The notes under the pieces: generated by a model
What the model saw: only the letters and a program-made list of their open reading frames with translations
What the model was told of the DNA's origin: nothing
Database searches by the model: none
Assembly (NCBI GenBank): GCA_017609225.1
Contig: JAFCEK010000031.1
Coordinates: 1 to 10,149 of the forward strand
Direction: 5' to 3'
DNA from: Candidatus Aenigmatarchaeota archaeon
GTDB taxonomy: Archaea > Aenigmatarchaeota > Aenigmatarchaeia > QMZP01
DNA length: 10,149 nt
Part shown: positions 1-6,294 of the stretch, one piece after another
Position numbering within the stretch: the first letter of the stretch is position 1
How the letters are laid out: every line of letters begins with the position of its first letter
Translations under genes and position numbers: made by a program

Positions 1-2847
1 TTCAATGTTTCCGGCCTGGAATCACCCAATTTCACAGTTGAATTCAGCCCGGGAAACATATCAACCCTCGGACCGGATAAAAACACAACCATAACAGTCA
101 ATGTTACGGTTATTAATGGAAAGACACCAGGAGTATTTAACGGAACAGTGAACATATCTTCATATAATGATGGGTTTAAGATTCTGAACATAAGCATAAC
201 AGTCCCGGAAAACAGAACATGGAACATGAGCCCCTACAGCTGCACAAGGGCTGAAACCCCGGATGAAGGCGTGGTATGCAATATTACTGTAACAAATTAC
301 GGCAATATATTCATAGATTTCAATATAACTCCTGCAGAGGCCAACTACACGAGCATTAATGAAACAAACTTCACGGTTGCTGCAAACAGCTCATATATAT
401 TTTCTGTGCTTTACAATGTCAGCAATGTTACAAAGAATTTCTATAACAGCACTTATACAATAGATGCCTTACAGAATGCAACACCAGACAATTTAACCTT
501 TGATATTTTCCTGATACCTTTTGTGGTTCCTATAATAGATATAACAGTAACACCGAACACAACAGAGCAAACAGATCATGTGGAAATATATGCAAACATA
601 ACAGACAGATCGCAGACAGGCATAAACTGGACAAACATCACTATAACAATGCCCAATGGAACAAACCATTCATTTTCTATGGCAAAGATAAATGAAAGCG
701 GCAACTTCAGCCGGTGGTATTTGAGATATCCTGACAATATAACAGGAACAGGGAATACATCATTAAGAGGCATTTACAATGTAACAGTATATGCACAGGA
801 CAATGTAGGTGCAAATGCATCTGAAAATTCCTCATTCAAGATTTATGCGGATGTTGAAATATCACTCTACACACTAACCAACAAATACTACAGAGGGGAT
901 GAAGGAAGAATCTATTATAAAATAAATGATGCAAACAACGTAAATCTTCAGGGAGCGAATGTAACACTAAGCGTAATAGACTCAACCAATAATATTACAT
1001 TTACCCAGACATCATTGACGGATGAAAACGGTGTTATATCGCCAATGCCAAGATTTGATATAACATCTGATGCTGCTGTGGGAACATATTATGTAACAGC
1101 TGTTTCAACCTACAATGATACAATTGCCGACTATATTGTTACGAATGAAACCAACTCAAGCTTTACTGTTTACTCAAGGGCAACAGGAGGCATAGCAGTT
1201 GATGTGGATACCCAGGTTGTCTGGTATCCAAACAACACAATGACATTCATAATAACAGTTTTTGATGCAAATTCCTATAATCCCATAGACCCTGACAACA
1301 TGAGCATGGTTGTTTATACAGGTTCACCCCTTTTGCAGAATATTTACCTTCAGAGCAATCTTTCAGATACAAGAATGCAGAGAATAAATACCACCAATGT
1401 CAGCGGGCAGAATGAAAGCACAGGACCTTATTATGTTCTGAGCTATGTAATGCCTGATACCACAGCATCAGGAAACTACTGGGTAAGGGTTGAAGCAGAA
1501 AAAGACGATTTTTATACTGTCCAGTGGGAGCAGTTCTGGGTAACCAGGGGAGGACCATATGATGTAATGATAACACTGCTGGAAGAGGAGGTCTACCAGT
1601 CAGATTATCTTGATTTCCAGCTGACAATAGTTAATATGGGTGATGTTTCCCAGGATGTTACAGTTGAATACTGGGTTTCATCCTCATCCAGCAATGAAAC
1701 ATGGTGGTATTACAATGAAAGCATATTAACACCTGCAGTTGCAAATACAACTCTCCTAAGAAGCGCATATATATATTCTTCCCAGCCGCTTGGGTTTTAC
1801 ACGCTTAATGCCAAGGTAACATATGATACTGTACTCCAGCCGGCATCTTCATCATCCTCATTTCAGGTAATACAGACACCTCCAACAGCACCTCCAAGCA
1901 TACCTTCAGGCGCCGCTCCAGGCGGCGCGGCAGCCCCTGCCCCAACACCCACTTCAAATTTATCAATAAAAGAATATCCAAAAGAGATAAATCTTGTCAG
2001 GGGCTGGGAAGACATAAGGAGCGTAAAAGTAAAAAACACAGGAGAAACAGCGCTAACAATAAATTTCACGCTGGTTGGCCTGCCGTCGCCATGGTTTGAA
2101 ATTGAACCATTGACAGCAGAAAATGTAAATCCTGGAAATGAAACCGTTTTCATCATAAAATTCAATATACCAAAGAATGCAATAACTGCAAACTACACAT
2201 TTGAAATAATAGCATCTTCAGGCAGTATTGGAGACAGCAGAACAATCAAGCTTACAATATTCAAGTCGCAGGAAGAACTAATAAGAACCGAAATAGACAA
2301 AACAAGAGAAAATTATGATAAGCTTAAATTAGATATAGAACTTGCTGACAGTTATGGAAAGGAAGTCAGCAATGTAAAGGAGCTTCTTGTCCAGATAAGG
2401 GATTATATAGAGAAGGCAGAGGCAGGGCTTGCAAATGAAACATATACTGCTGCGCTGGAAAATATAGAAGCTGCAAATTCCCTTATAAAAAGGGCACAGA
2501 CACTTCTTTCGGAGGCAAAGTTCAAGGTTGAACTTAAGGGAGGCATACCTTTCTGGCATATTGTCTTTATTGTTGTAGTGCTCGCGGCAGTGAATGTTTC
2601 TGTGATTCTCTGGAGAGTAAAGAAATACAGGACAATTGAAATAAAAGAGCAGATGACAAGAATAAAGAATATTGTAACCCATCTTAAAAAGGAGACAGTA
2701 AAGGAAAAGGCAAAGGATATCGAAAAGGAAAAAATGAAAAAGGTGCTGGAACTGCTTGAAAGGGAAAGAAAAGAGGGAATAATAAGCGAAAAGACATACA
2801 ATGAACTGAAAAAGAAAACAGAGGAAAAATTAAAAAAGATGGAATGA
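1..2847 (+). CDS. Large surface glycoprotein-like protein, C-terminally membrane anchored (5' truncated by window edge)
   Basis: The frame is open from the first base, so the gene begins upstream; the ATG at 148 is internal. 948 residues are visible. Residues 1 to about 625 are beta-rich, Ig-like sequence packed with N-x-S/T sequons (about 50 by hand count), as expected for an N-glycosylated archaeal envelope protein. A Pro/Ala/Gly hinge (about 627-652) is followed by a NEW3/CARDB-like beta-sandwich (about 655-755), a predicted coiled coil (about 755-843), one transmembrane helix (about 848-870) and a charged cytoplasmic tail. The tail's last 35 residues (LELLERERKEGIISEKTYNE onward) resemble the short SHOCT-like module. 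The N-terminal signal peptide would lie outside the window. Function is not recognised; a cell-surface structural or adhesive role is inferred. The stop is TGA at 2845-2847, tail-to-tail with the F-family gene 47 bp away. Confidence 0.85.
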   Translation, partial: FNVSGLESPNFTVEFSPGNISTLGPDKNTTITVNVTVINGKTPGVFNGTVNISSYNDGFKILNISITVPENRTWNMSPYSCTRAETPDEGVVCNITVTNYGNIFIDFNITPAEANYTSINETNFTVAANSSYIFSVLYNVSNVTKNFYNSTYTIDALQNATPDNLTFDIFLIPFVVPIIDITVTPNTTEQTDHVEIYANITDRSQTGINWTNITITMPNGTNHSFSMAKINESGNFSRWYLRYPDNITGTGNTSLRGIYNVTVYAQDNVGANASENSSFKIYADVEISLYTLTNKYYRGDEGRIYYKINDANNVNLQGANVTLSVIDSTNNITFTQTSLTDENGVISPMPRFDITSDAAVGTYYVTAVSTYNDTIADYIVTNETNSSFTVYSRATGGIAVDVDTQVVWYPNNTMTFIITVFDANSYNPIDPDNMSMVVYTGSPLLQNIYLQSNLSDTRMQRINTTNVSGQNESTGPYYVLSYVMPDTTASGNYWVRVEAEKDDFYTVQWEQFWVTRGGPYDVMITLLEEEVYQSDYLDFQLTIVNMGDVSQDVTVEYWVSSSSSNETWWYYNESILTPAVANTTLLRSAYIYSSQPLGFYTLNAKVTYDTVLQPASSSSSFQVIQTPPTAPPSIPSGAAPGGAAAPAPTPTSNLSIKEYPKEINLVRGWEDIRSVKVKNTGETALTINFTLVGLPSPWFEIEPLTAENVNPGNETVFIIKFNIPKNAITANYTFEIIASSGSIGDSRTIKLTIFKSQEELIRTEIDKTRENYDKLKLDIELADSYGKEVSNVKELLVQIRDYIEKAEAGLANETYTAALENIEAANSLIKRAQTLLSEAKFKVELKGGIPFWHIVFIVVVLAAVNVSVILWRVKKYRTIEIKEQMTRIKNIVTHLKKETVKEKAKDIEKEKMKKVLELLERERKEGIISEKTYNELKKKTEEKLKKME
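2825..2837 (-). terminator. Poly-T terminator candidate for the minus-strand F-family gene
   Basis: Read on the minus strand, the stretch is T6-AA-T5, lying about 60-70 bases past the stop of the gene at 2895-3776. Archaeal RNA polymerase terminates at such T-runs. It is embedded in the antisense of the 3' end of the plus-strand surface-protein gene, where it encodes lysines, so it may also be a by-product of Lys codons. Confidence 0.4.
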
Positions 2848-2894
2848 CTAATGCATTTCAAATGAGCATATACTGACCATGAATGAACATCCAA

Positions 2895-3776
2895 TCATAT
2901 ATTGGGATATGTTATGTGAATAAACATAAGAAATCCTATATTCAGAGCAGGAAGCACAGCCCATGTTATCAGGAATATAAGTTCTGATATTCCAAGACCC
3001 ATGACAGCCCCCCCAATCATGTTCATTACGCCAAGTACCGCAAGCATCATGAGAGGCGCAGCTACAAGAAGGGCAGTGTATATGTCTGCATATGTTGAAA
3101 GTGTTTTGAGATATTTTTCCCTCTTTATCTTGTAATCAAACAATGCCTTTTCAGCCATTTCATTCAGGTACCCGACAAGATTCCCCCCCTTTTCAATTGT
3201 TGAGGACATGCCTGTTAAAACCTCCCTGAAGGCATCGGATGGCGTTTTTTTGGCAACATCATTTATAGCATTTACAGAGCTCATGCCGAATGTTTTTATG
3301 TTTCTGACTATCTGACCTGCCTGGTCTGATATTGCTCCATATTCCTTGAAATCAGTAAGAAGCTCAAATACAAATTCCGGCGGAATGCCTGAAGATGCTA
3401 TGGCGTTTATATGGGCTAATGCAAATGGAAGATTTGTTTCTATTGAATTCCTTATATTGTTTGCCTTCTGGATAGGATAAAGATAAAACAAAAGAAAAAC
3501 AAAAGAAGCAACAAGCAGAGGAACAAAAACCAGAAGATAAACAAAAAAGACAATATCCAGCATAAGAAGTATGCCCAGCACAAAAACAGCCATTAATGAC
3601 AGCACATATGCCAGGAAGGAACTCATAAAAATTATGCAAACCCATGCCTTCAGCAAAATGCGTATATTTGCGCTTATAAGATGTGGTTTCAGCCCCTGAA
3701 AATCCTTCATAAATCTGCCGGTAATTTTTCCAAAAAACAAAACAGACAGATTCTTGTAGTACTTGGGGAATTTCAT
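2895..3776 (-). CDS. Type II secretion system F-family (TadC/ArlJ-like) membrane protein, single domain
   Basis: 293 residues with the layout of the T2SSF family, the inner-membrane platform of type IV pilus, archaellum and Tad machines. There is an N-terminal hydrophobic block with two to three helices (about 44-100), a cytoplasmic helical T2SSF domain (about 108-235) with the typical LPFALAHINAIASSGIPPEF and GGNLVGYLNEMAEKAL segments, and C-terminal helices (about 238-290). Archaeal ArlJ/FlaJ proteins usually carry two T2SF domains in about 500-600 residues; this one is half that size, like bacterial TadB/TadC. No secretion ATPase or pilin lies in the window, so its partner must be encoded elsewhere. 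ATG start at 3776; no clear Shine-Dalgarno sequence precedes it, so a short-leader or leaderless transcript is plausible. It is downstream of S26e on the same strand, 50 bp away. Confidence 0.8.
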   Translation of the reverse strand: MKFPKYYKNLSVLFFGKITGRFMKDFQGLKPHLISANIRILLKAWVCIIFMSSFLAYVLSLMAVFVLGILLMLDIVFFVYLLVFVPLLVASFVFLLFYLYPIQKANNIRNSIETNLPFALAHINAIASSGIPPEFVFELLTDFKEYGAISDQAGQIVRNIKTFGMSSVNAINDVAKKTPSDAFREVLTGMSSTIEKGGNLVGYLNEMAEKALFDYKIKREKYLKTLSTYADIYTALLVAAPLMMLAVLGVMNMIGGAVMGLGISELIFLITWAVLPALNIGFLMFIHITYPNI

Positions 3777-3796
3777 ATTTTAATATTTGTTTTGGG

Positions 3797-3826
3797 AATT
3801 AAAAAAGCAGGCATGCCTCTGCTGTG
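3797..3826 (-). terminator. Hairpin plus T6 after S26e, possibly overlapping the next gene's box A
   Basis: Immediately after the S26e stop the minus strand reads GCAGAGGCATGCCTGC followed by T6. The AGGCATGCCT palindrome can form a short, bulged hairpin before the T-run, so this is a candidate terminator of the L40e-S26e transcript. The same T-run continues as TTTTTTAATT, 21-30 bases upstream of the F-family start, and could serve as its TATA element. Both roles are inferred. Confidence 0.35.
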
Positions 3827-4090
3827 CTATCTTTTCTTTCTTCTGACAATGTTTCTGTGCCTTGCGCATGCAGGACATGCATATATCTTGTTCTGCATCA
3901 TTGTCAGACCTCTTCTTAATGCACCCCCGCCACGACCTCTCAGCATAGGGTCATTTATTCTCATTCCCTTCACAACAGAAAATGTTTTGTATTTTGGAAC
4001 ACTTCTGCCGCAAAAGCCGCATCTGACAGTTGATTCCCTGCCTCTTGTTTTTGTGTGGCCCCATCCTCTCTTGTAAAATTTTTTTGCCAT
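3827..4090 (-). CDS. rps26e: 30S ribosomal protein S26e
   Basis: 87 residues. The sequence matches the S26e pattern: a basic start with RGWGHTKTRGRESTVRC, then CGFCGRSVPKYKTFSVVKGM, then KIYACPACARHRNIVRRKKR. The zinc ligands are C24-x2-C27 and C72-x2-C75, the arrangement of the family. S26e binds at the mRNA exit channel of the small subunit, near the 3' end of 16S rRNA. Archaeal versions are shorter than the roughly 115-residue eukaryotic protein, as here. ATG at 4090 is preceded by AAAGGGG four bases upstream, a weak ribosome binding site. L40e ends 32 bp upstream on the same strand and the two are probably one operon. In archaea S26e is patchily distributed, being classically reported from Crenarchaeota. 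Confidence 0.9.
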   Translation of the reverse strand: MAKKFYKRGWGHTKTRGRESTVRCGFCGRSVPKYKTFSVVKGMRINDPMLRGRGGGALRRGLTMMQNKIYACPACARHRNIVRRKKR

Positions 4091-4122
4091 AAAACCCCTT
4101 TGATATTAAAACTCTTAAATTA

Positions 4123-4299
4123 TTAAGCCTTGTGCTCCTTGTGGATGATTCTGAGCTGCTTTGATTTGCATTTCCTGCATTTAACCTTTCCAGCCCTAAC
4201 CTTAATCAAATCCCCCTTGATTTTTGCTCCGCATTTCATGCAGACAAAAACCCTGTGGAACATCCTTTTCTCTGCTTCGGGAAATCTCTGCTTGGGCAT
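4123..4299 (-). CDS. rpl40e: 50S ribosomal protein L40e
   Basis: A 58-residue gene read directly from the minus strand: MPKQRFPEAEKRMFHRVFVC, then MKCGAKIKGD, then VKCRKCKSKQLRIIHKEHKA and TAA. The FPEAE start and the zinc-binding pattern C20-x2-C23 ... C41-x2-C44 identify L40e, the small basic large-subunit protein that in eukaryotes is fused to ubiquitin and in archaea stands alone. Length is close to the usual archaeal size of about 50-60 residues. The start is supported by the family motif at residues 6-10 and by a good TATA element (4326-4336) about 32 bases upstream, which predicts an almost leaderless mRNA. It heads a pair with S26e, and tRNA-Cys lies immediately upstream on the same strand. 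Confidence 0.9.
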   Translation of the reverse strand: MPKQRFPEAEKRMFHRVFVCMKCGAKIKGDLIKVRAGKVKCRKCKSKQLRIIHKEHKA

Positions 4300-4325
4300 A
4301 ATATCTGTAAATTATGCACGGAATT

Positions 4326-4336
4326 CTTTATAAATG
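4326..4336 (-). promoter_or_regulatory. TATA (box A) promoter of L40e-S26e
   Basis: The minus strand reads CATTTATAAAG, close to the archaeal TTTAWATA consensus, centred about 32 bases before the L40e ATG. With the usual 25-27 bp from box A to the start site, transcription would begin within a few bases of the ATG. The element lies between the 3' end of tRNA-Cys (4348) and L40e. Confidence 0.6.
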
Positions 4337-4347
4337 TATTTCGGTAA

Positions 4348-4459
4348 AGCAGAGGCCGGGAATCTCAGGGCATGCACCTGTTGCAGTCAATGGTGGCAGC
4401 TTTTTGAACCCGGGTACGCAGCTCTGCAGGCTGCTGCCTAACCACTCGGCCACCTCTGC
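4348..4459 (-). tRNA. tRNA-Cys (GCA) with a 41-nt T-loop intron
   Basis: The exons fold into a full tRNA. Acceptor GCAGAGG pairs with CCTCTGC, followed by discriminator U73, which is characteristic of tRNA-Cys. D-arm GCC-GAGTGGTTA-GGC has A14, G15 and G18G19. Anticodon stem GCAGC/GCTGC encloses loop CTGCAGA with anticodon GCA. The variable loop is GTAC and the T-stem CCGGG/CCCGG. The T-loop begins TTCAAA, but the closing T-stem strand lies 41 nt too far downstream. Removing 4362-4402 gives a perfect TTCAAAT loop and a 71-nt tRNA. No T-run follows the 3' end, so it may be transcribed into L40e or end by processing. A tRNA finder that does not expect non-canonical introns could miss or misread it. 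The isotype and fold are directly visible; exact splice points are inferred. Confidence 0.9.
4362..4402 (-). other. Non-canonical tRNA-Cys intron at T-loop position 59/60
   Basis: The 41-nt insert is flanked by a relaxed bulge-helix-bulge signal. T-loop TTCA pairs with TGAG near the intron 3' end (one U-G wobble), next to the T-stem. The 3' bulge is ATT, cut AT|T. The 5' side is AAA(A), cut after the second A. The intron itself folds: GC-TGC-(C)-ACC pairs with GGT-GCA-(T)-GC around a loop of about 13 nt. Cutting at these points restores TTCAAAT exactly. Processing by the archaeal splicing endonuclease is inferred from the structure. Confidence 0.8.
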
Positions 4460-4495
4460 ATTTTGCAATACATTAATATTGTTTCTTGGCAAAAA

Positions 4496-4506
4496 GTATA
4501 TATAAC
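4496..4506 (-). promoter_or_regulatory. TATA element upstream of tRNA-Cys
   Basis: The minus strand reads GTTATATATAC, centred about 42 bases before the mature 5' end of tRNA-Cys. This would give a 5' leader of about 15 nt, removed by RNase P. It is about 30 bp from the separate plus-strand TATA of the Get3 gene, so this short region holds two divergent promoters. Confidence 0.5.
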
Positions 4507-4527
4507 ACTTTTGATGCACGAGGCAAC

Positions 4528-4540
4528 ATTATATATATGT
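4528..4540 (+). promoter_or_regulatory. TATA promoter of the Get3-family gene
   Basis: ATTATATATATGT is centred about 30 bases before the ATG at 4563, predicting a start site almost at the initiation codon. No Shine-Dalgarno sequence lies between it and the ATG (TTAATAACATTCAATAGGTT, then AT), consistent with a leaderless mRNA. Confidence 0.55.
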
Positions 4541-4562
4541 TTAATAACATTCAATAGGTTAT

Positions 4563-5516
4563 ATGCTGGAAAAAATCAGGGGCAAAAGAAATACGGAATA
4601 TTTCTTTTATGGAGGAAAAGGTGGTGTTGGAAAAACAAGCATAGCTGCAGCTTCAGCGCTCTGGTTTTCCAGCAAAGGAAAGAAGGTGCTGATAATATCC
4701 ACAGACCCTGCGCACTCGCTTTCTGACTCATTTGAAACAAAAATCGGGGGAGAGATAAAGCAGTTAAAGAAAAACCTGTTTGCAGTGGAGATAGACCCAA
4801 AAAAGGCAATGGAGGAATACAAGGAAAAAATTGCACCCCATCTTGAAAAAATGGAATATCTGAAAGGGCTTGGACTGGAGGATACATTTGATATAGCCGG
4901 CATGACCCCGGGTATTGATGAAATAGCTGCCTTTGACAAATTCCTTCAGTATATGCAGTCAGAAGACTATGATATCATAATATTTGATACAGCCCCTACG
5001 GGCCATACACTGAGGTTTCTCTCACTGCCTGATGTTCTTGATTCCTGGGTAGGAAAACTGATAATGATAAGGATGAAATTTTCAGGCATTGCAAACATTG
5101 TTAAGAAAATACTGCCGTTCTCGGAAGAAGAGGAAAAGCCGGGTATTGATACAGAGCAGCTGGACAAAATGAAGGAGAGAATAGAGACAGCAAAGCAGAT
5201 ATTAACCAATCCAATCAAAACACATTACAACATGGTTATGATTCCCGAGGAGATGAGTATATTCGAATCGGAAAGGGCAATAAAAACACTCAAGGAGTAC
5301 GGAATACCTGTATATTCAGTCATTGTAAACCAGCTGATACCGCCCAATGATAAATGTGATTTCTGCAAAGAGAAAAGGAAACTGCAGCAGGAAAGAATGA
5401 AAAGCATAAAGAAAAAATTCAGCAAGCTAAGGCTTCTTGAACTCCCAATGCTCAGGGAGGAGGTAAAGGGCTTCAAGGCACTGGAAAAGGTAGGAAAGCT
5501 GCTTTACAAGCCATAA
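4563..5516 (+). CDS. get3: Get3/ArsA-family ATPase (tail-anchored protein targeting factor)
   Basis: 317 residues, a complete single-domain member of the Get3/ArsA branch of the SIMIBI P-loop ATPases. Deviant Walker A GGKGGVGKTS is at 17-26. Switch I STDPAHSLSDSF (46-57) carries the catalytic Asp48 position. Switch II DTAPTGHTLRFLSLP is at 142-156. The adenine-pocket VNQLIPP region is at 255-261, and a C265-x2-C268 pair corresponds to the zinc-linked dimer interface of Get3. ArsA arsenite pumps usually have two fused ATPase halves; this one is single and has the CxxC, so the Get3 role is preferred: binding C-terminal transmembrane helices of newly made proteins and delivering them to an insertase. 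No ars genes are nearby. The DUF106 protein at 8144-8566 is a possible receptor-like partner. Probably leaderless; it ends 3 bp from a convergent gene. Confidence 0.88.
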   Translation: MLEKIRGKRNTEYFFYGGKGGVGKTSIAAASALWFSSKGKKVLIISTDPAHSLSDSFETKIGGEIKQLKKNLFAVEIDPKKAMEEYKEKIAPHLEKMEYLKGLGLEDTFDIAGMTPGIDEIAAFDKFLQYMQSEDYDIIIFDTAPTGHTLRFLSLPDVLDSWVGKLIMIRMKFSGIANIVKKILPFSEEEEKPGIDTEQLDKMKERIETAKQILTNPIKTHYNMVMIPEEMSIFESERAIKTLKEYGIPVYSVIVNQLIPPNDKCDFCKEKRKLQQERMKSIKKKFSKLRLLELPMLREEVKGFKALEKVGKLLYKP

Positions 5517-5519
5517 GTG

Positions 5520-5852
5520 CTAATAACCCATTTTTATCAGAAATCCCATCACTCCAAACAAAAGCAGGCCAAGGATTATCAGAACAATCCATACCGAGTT
5601 AACACATTCATCCACAAGGCCATTGCAGTCATCATCCAGACCATTGTTGCATATCTCTACAGGTTCTGGCTGGACACCGCCCTCGCAATCCCCCCAGACA
5701 CCATTCATGCAGTGCCTTACTGCACCTTTACATATGCCTATTTCAGGGCATGGCCTTGTTTCATTCCCCTCACAGAACTGGGCATTTGCACTGAGAGGAA
5801 AAGCTGCTGCTAATAAAAGCACTAGTACAGGAATGCATAAAATAGTCCTCAT
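5520..5852 (-). CDS. Small secreted, membrane-anchored cysteine-rich protein with MopE-like motif
   Basis: 110 residues. A signal peptide (about 1-24, ending SANA before Gln25) is followed by a Cys-rich ectodomain and a C-terminal hydrophobic helix (about 86-107). The ectodomain has C27, C35, C41, C48, C56, C68, C75 and C83. Its last part, EICNNGLDDDCNGLVDEC, matches the Asp-rich CxxGxDxDCxGxxDE motif annotated as a MopE-like or putative metal-binding repeat in surface proteins. It may bind calcium or another metal; the partner is unknown. The upstream block with RPC, GICKGAVRHCMNGVWGDC is the companion often seen with this motif in archaeal and bacterial surface proteins. Such domains are normally parts of larger proteins, so a stand-alone copy with its own anchor is unusual. 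ATG at 5852 is followed by a good n-region and h-region. The gene is divergent from the next gene by only 30 bp. Confidence 0.8.
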   Translation of the reverse strand: MRTILCIPVLVLLLAAAFPLSANAQFCEGNETRPCPEIGICKGAVRHCMNGVWGDCEGGVQPEPVEICNNGLDDDCNGLVDECVNSVWIVLIILGLLLFGVMGFLIKMGY

Positions 5853-5882
5853 AACCTTTAATTATTAATTTAATTATAATAT
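5853..5882. promoter_or_regulatory. Compact divergent promoter region
   Basis: Only 30 bp, nearly all A/T, separate two divergent start codons. On the plus strand CTTTAATTATTAATTTAA lies 11-28 bases before the ATG at 5883. On the minus strand ATATATTATAATTAAATT lies about 14-32 bases before the ATG at 5852, running into the first bases of the other gene. Both genes must be transcribed from this space with overlapping box A/BRE elements, so the two promoters may compete. Exact start sites cannot be read. Confidence 0.5.
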
Positions 5883-6269
5883 ATGGTTTCTCTAAAAAAC
5901 AAGAAGATACCAGAGTCAGGGGAAGTAAAGTTTGCAATAAAGGAAATACTGAAAAAAAGAAGTTTCAGCTCCCAGGAAGAGCTTTCCAGAGAGGTCAGAA
6001 AAAAATTAAGGAGTGTGGAAAGCAAATACTCCATAACAGGAAAAAGAATAAGACAGCTCGCCCTGGAAATACCTGTCAGAATTCATGTCCATACAAGGAA
6101 GGGTAAGATACCCGGGAGATGCCCATGCTGCGGCCACAGGATTAAAAAAATATATTCAAAGAACCTGTATGGCAGGAAAATACTGTTCAGACTTAAATGC
6201 CAAAGATGCAGCTATACTGGAACAGAAGGCAAATGGGCGCCAAAGAGATATGAGTTTTACTTCAGGTAG
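5883..6269 (+). CDS. Uncharacterised protein: basic helical N-terminus plus C-terminal zinc ribbon
   Basis: 128 residues, strongly basic, with no signal peptide or membrane helix, so cytoplasmic. Residues 13-62 look helical and of winged-helix style (GEVKFAIKEILKKR, SSQEELSREVRKKL, SITGKRIRQLALEI), followed by a strand (VRIHVHTRKG). The C-terminal half is a zinc ribbon with C80-P-C82-C83 and C106-x2-C109 around a beta-hairpin (IYSKNLYGRKILFRLKC). This combination suggests nucleic-acid binding, perhaps a small transcription or RNA-associated factor, but I do not recognise the family with certainty and no function is assigned. The ATG at 5883 is the first in frame after the AT-rich gap and lacks a Shine-Dalgarno sequence. 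The next gene starts 56 bp downstream on the same strand, with its own TATA. Confidence 0.75.
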   Translation: MVSLKNKKIPESGEVKFAIKEILKKRSFSSQEELSREVRKKLRSVESKYSITGKRIRQLALEIPVRIHVHTRKGKIPGRCPCCGHRIKKIYSKNLYGRKILFRLKCQRCSYTGTEGKWAPKRYEFYFR

Positions 6270-6294
6270 TGCATATCCAGTAACATACACTAAA

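Noticed and set aside
1904..1932. GC-rich GGCGCC/GGCGGCGC palindromic stretch as a regulatory or recombination site
   Set aside because: It encodes the Pro/Ala/Gly hinge inside the surface protein; simple codon choice explains it.
148..2847. ATG at 148 as the start of the large surface protein
   Set aside because: The frame stays open to base 1 with the same sequon-rich composition, and the residues after this Met do not form a signal peptide.
2848..2894. CATTTCAAATG inverted repeat between convergent genes as a terminator
   Set aside because: The loop is a single base and no T-run follows; the stem would not form a useful hairpin.
3681..4076. 131-aa plus-strand frame across S26e
   Set aside because: It is antisense to S26e, whose zinc ligands and family motifs are clear, and to the start of the F-family gene.
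4348..4459. tRNA-Cys as a decayed pseudogene with a random insertion
   Set aside because: All stems pair perfectly, identity bases are kept, and the insert sits exactly where a bulge-helix-bulge can form; the tRNA-Tyr gene shows the same design.
4328..4519. 63-aa minus-strand reading frame across the tRNA-Cys region
   Set aside because: Its bases are the tRNA exons, intron and flanks; the predicted peptide has no family signal, and the tRNA fold explains the sequence.
4563..5516. Arsenite-pump ATPase ArsA
   Set aside because: Single ATPase half with a Get3-like CxxC and no ars genes nearby; Get3 fits better, though annotation pipelines may use arsA.
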